Source: an uncultured Bacilli bacterium (GTDB taxonomy: Bacteria; Bacillota_I; Bacilli_A; RF39; UBA660). From it: 8,099 nucleotides of DNA. Shown one piece after another: positions 6,788-8,099 of this stretch. A program made the position numbers and the translations under genes. The DNA is taken from contig CANRQD010000060.1 of the NCBI GenBank assembly GCA_947632685.1, positions 1-8,099 on the forward strand, given 5' to 3'. Under the pieces are notes generated by a model. The model was not told the origin of the DNA. It ran no database searches and was given only the letters and a program-made list of their open reading frames with translations. The first letter of the stretch is position 1. Each line of letters starts with the position of its first letter.

Positions 6788-6832
6788 ACAAAATAGTAAT
6801 AATTAGATATAATTTATACAATAAGGATGTGA
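6785..6832 (+). promoter_or_regulatory. Sigma-A promoter and ribosome site of the camelysin/TasA-like gene
   Basis: TTTACA (6785-6790) and TATAAT (6808-6813) are separated by 17 bases, one mismatch from full consensus. Expected start is near 6820, giving a leader of about 17 bases. The ribosome site AAGGATGTGA (6823-6832) differs by one base from the ideal anti-16S complement and lies 4 bases before the ATG at 6837. Confidence 0.75.
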
Positions 6833-6836
6833 AACT

Positions 6837-7433
6837 ATGGATAAAAAAAACACTAATAACAAAAAAGAATACAAATTAGGATTAATAGTATTATGTATTA
6901 GTATTTTAATTGGTATAACAAGTGTTAGTTATGCAGTTTGGACACAATTAATTGAAGGTAAAACAAAGAATAGTTTAACAACTGCTAAATTAGATATAGA
7001 TTTTCAAAATGAAGAAAACGAAATTAATTTAGAAGATGCAATACCAGTTTCAGATTCAAAAGGAATAAATAGTAAAGAATATGTATTTGAATTAAAAAAT
7101 ACAGGAACAATTGATTCAAATTATAGATTATCTTTAGTTTATGATGAAGATAAGTATGAAGAAGATAATTGTCAAGATAAAAAATTAGAATTTTCAAATA
7201 TTAAATATGTTATAAAGGAGCTTGATTCTACTGAAAATACTGCTAATAATGTTGAAGTTTTAAATGAAAATAATGGTAATATTTATGAAGGAGAAATTTC
7301 ATCAGGTGAGGTAAAAAAATTTTCATTAAAATTATGGATAAAAAGTGATGCAGATAATAGTATTATGGGAAAACACTTTCATACTATGGTAAAAGTAGAA
7401 GGTATTCAAAAATCTCAAAGCTTTGATGATTAA
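6837..7433 (+). CDS. Camelysin/TasA-like secreted surface protein
   Basis: A 198-residue protein with a Lys-rich start, a hydrophobic segment (about 13-30), and SYAVW at 31-35, a typical end of the signal peptide in the camelysin/TasA/CalY (peptidase M73-like) group. GKTKNSLTTAKLDIDF follows, which fits the first strand of the jelly-roll domain of that group. The mature part is acidic and beta-rich. Blocks shared with the preceding gene include IPVSDSKGINSKEY (69-82), Cys112 after an acidic pair, and LKLWIKSDAD followed by HFHTMVKVEG (180-189). Members form biofilm matrix fibres or spore-coat-associated proteins, often processed by the SipW signal peptidase, which is not visible here. It has its own promoter and its own terminator, so it can be expressed apart from its paralogue. 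The family name rests on the N-terminus and general shape. Confidence 0.65.
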   Translation: MDKKNTNNKKEYKLGLIVLCISILIGITSVSYAVWTQLIEGKTKNSLTTAKLDIDFQNEENEINLEDAIPVSDSKGINSKEYVFELKNTGTIDSNYRLSLVYDEDKYEEDNCQDKKLEFSNIKYVIKELDSTENTANNVEVLNENNGNIYEGEISSGEVKKFSLKLWIKSDADNSIMGKHFHTMVKVEGIQKSQSFDD

Positions 7434-7454
7434 ATCATAAAGGCTTCTTTTTTT
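7418..7454 (+). terminator. Intrinsic terminator with the stop codon as its loop
   Basis: The hairpin has AAGC/GCTT (7418-7421 with 7443-7446), TTT/AAA (7422-7424 with 7439-7441) and ATGAT/ATCAT (7426-7430 with 7434-7438) stems with single-base bulges. The three-base loop TAA (7431-7433) is the stop codon itself. C and seven T residues (7448-7454) follow, the clearest T tract in the window. Confidence 0.8.
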
Positions 7455-7475
7455 ACATGTACAAACATAAAATTA

Positions 7476-7499
7476 TGGTATAATAATCAAGGATGTGAT
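7476..7499 (+). promoter_or_regulatory. Extended -10 promoter and near-perfect ribosome site of murG
   Basis: TATAAT (7479-7484) with TG at 7476-7477 is an extended -10; no -35 box fits at 16-18 bases. Transcription would start near 7491, inside the ribosome site AAGGATGTGAT (7489-7499), which differs by one base from AAGGAGGTGAT. The site decides for the TTG start at 7504, since no ATG lies at a suitable distance. Confidence 0.7.
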
Positions 7500-7503
7500 T
7501 TAT

Positions 7504-8099
7504 TTGAAAGCTATTGTATGTGCTGGAGGTACAGGAGGTCATATTTATCCCGCTGTAGCAATTATTAATAAAATAAAAGAAAAAGAATCTTTAAGTGAAA
7601 TATTATATATTGGAACAACAGATAGAATGGAAAAAGATATAATACCAAAACTTGGAATAAAATTTGTTGGCATTGAAATGAAAGGTATTGATCGAAAGAA
7701 TATTTTAAATAATATAAGTGTATTTTTTAAATATAAAAAAGCTATAAAAAAGGCCAAAAAAATAATAAAAGAATTTGATCCAGATATTGTAATTGGTGTA
7801 GGTGGTTATATTACTGCACCAGTTATAATTGCTGCTCATAAATTGAAATATAAAACAATTATTCATGAACAAAATCAAATACCAGGTGTGTCTAATAAAT
7901 TAATTTCAAAGTATGCAAATAAAATATGTGTATCATTACCAGATACAGTATCATATTTTGATAAAAATAAAGTAGTTTATACAGGTAACCCTAGAAGTGA
8001 AGAAATAGTGAATGTAGCACCTGCTAATAAAAAAGACTATGGTTTGCAAGATGATAAAAAACTTGTTATTATTGTAATGGGTTCACTTGGTTCTACAAC
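7504..8099 (+). CDS. murG: MurG, lipid II-forming GlcNAc transferase (5' part)
   Basis: The first 198 codons of a protein usually about 355 residues long; it continues past the right edge. MurG is a peripheral GT-B glycosyltransferase on the inner membrane face that adds GlcNAc from UDP-GlcNAc to lipid I, making lipid II, the substrate of FtsW. Visible motifs are GGTGGHIYPA at 8-17 (glycine-rich lipid I side loop with the catalytic-region His), GVGGY at 98-102, HEQNQIPG at 121-128, GNPR at 161-164, and GSLGS at 193-197 at the start of the C-terminal domain. Initiation is at TTG, set by a strong ribosome site; the reading frame is open to the edge. The gene has its own promoter after a strong terminator, so it need not depend on ftsW transcription. 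Confidence 0.95.
   Translation, partial: MKAIVCAGGTGGHIYPAVAIINKIKEKESLSEILYIGTTDRMEKDIIPKLGIKFVGIEMKGIDRKNILNNISVFFKYKKAIKKAKKIIKEFDPDIVIGVGGYITAPVIIAAHKLKYKTIIHEQNQIPGVSNKLISKYANKICVSLPDTVSYFDKNKVVYTGNPRSEEIVNVAPANKKDYGLQDDKKLVIIVMGSLGST

Noticed and set aside
6189..7433. A full TapA-SipW-TasA style biofilm operon
   Set aside because: No signal peptidase gene is present and the two paralogues are on separate transcripts, so only family resemblance is claimed.
2129..7454. Recent mobile-element insertion as the source of the genes between ftsW and murG
   Set aside because: No transposase, integrase, tRNA, terminal inverted repeats or target duplications were found, and base composition looks the same as in the flanking genes.
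7545..7757. Open frame of 70 codons on the minus strand
   Set aside because: It is antisense to the conserved 5' part of murG and has no start signals.

Overview
The window comes from a very A+T-rich, low-G+C Gram-positive bacterium (Bacillota). Intergenic regions are short, Shine-Dalgarno sites are strong (variants of AAGGAGGTGAT), and promoters resemble sigma-A consensus. TGA is used as a stop (end of ftsW) and tryptophan is read from TGG, so this is not the Mycoplasma code. A complete peptidoglycan-synthesis context (FtsW, MurG, a FemABX transferase) with camelysin/TasA-like surface proteins fits a walled, possibly gut-dwelling member of Bacilli/Erysipelotrichia or an RF39-like lineage. 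That placement is inference.

Layout. Positions 1-73 hold two back-to-back terminators, one for a + strand gene off the left edge and one for the leftward ZIP-family metal transporter gene (74-874). A divergent intergenic region (875-985) separates it from ftsW (986-2083), the septal peptidoglycan polymerase. The window ends inside murG (7504 to the edge), the lipid II-forming glycosyltransferase. In many Bacillota ftsW and murG are close neighbours in the division/cell-wall (dcw) cluster. Here about 5.4 kb lies between them, organised as three separately promoted units: (i) a membrane-anchored lytic-transglycosylase-like protein followed 14 nt later by a membrane-anchored zinc-metallopeptidase (gluzincin-like) protein, behind a perfect TTGACA-17-TATAAT promoter; (ii) a FemABX-type peptidoglycan bridge aminoacyltransferase followed by a small membrane-anchored protein; (iii) a paralogue of that small protein with a camelysin/TasA-like start, under its own promoter.

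How it may fit together. FtsW and MurG make and polymerise lipid II, and the FemABX protein would add amino acids to the stem peptide. The two anchored enzymes look placed to cut glycan (transglycosylase) and protein or peptide (metallopeptidase) outside the membrane. The paralogous pair would be surface or matrix proteins. The insert therefore reads as a cell-envelope module embedded in the dcw cluster; the joint function is inference.

At the DNA level, three genes carry their stop codon exactly in the loop of the terminator hairpin, and two promoters (femABX, murG) would start transcription at or inside the Shine-Dalgarno sequence. No RNA genes, mobile elements, CRISPR arrays or attachment sites were seen. 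No gene-free stretch exceeds about 110 bases.
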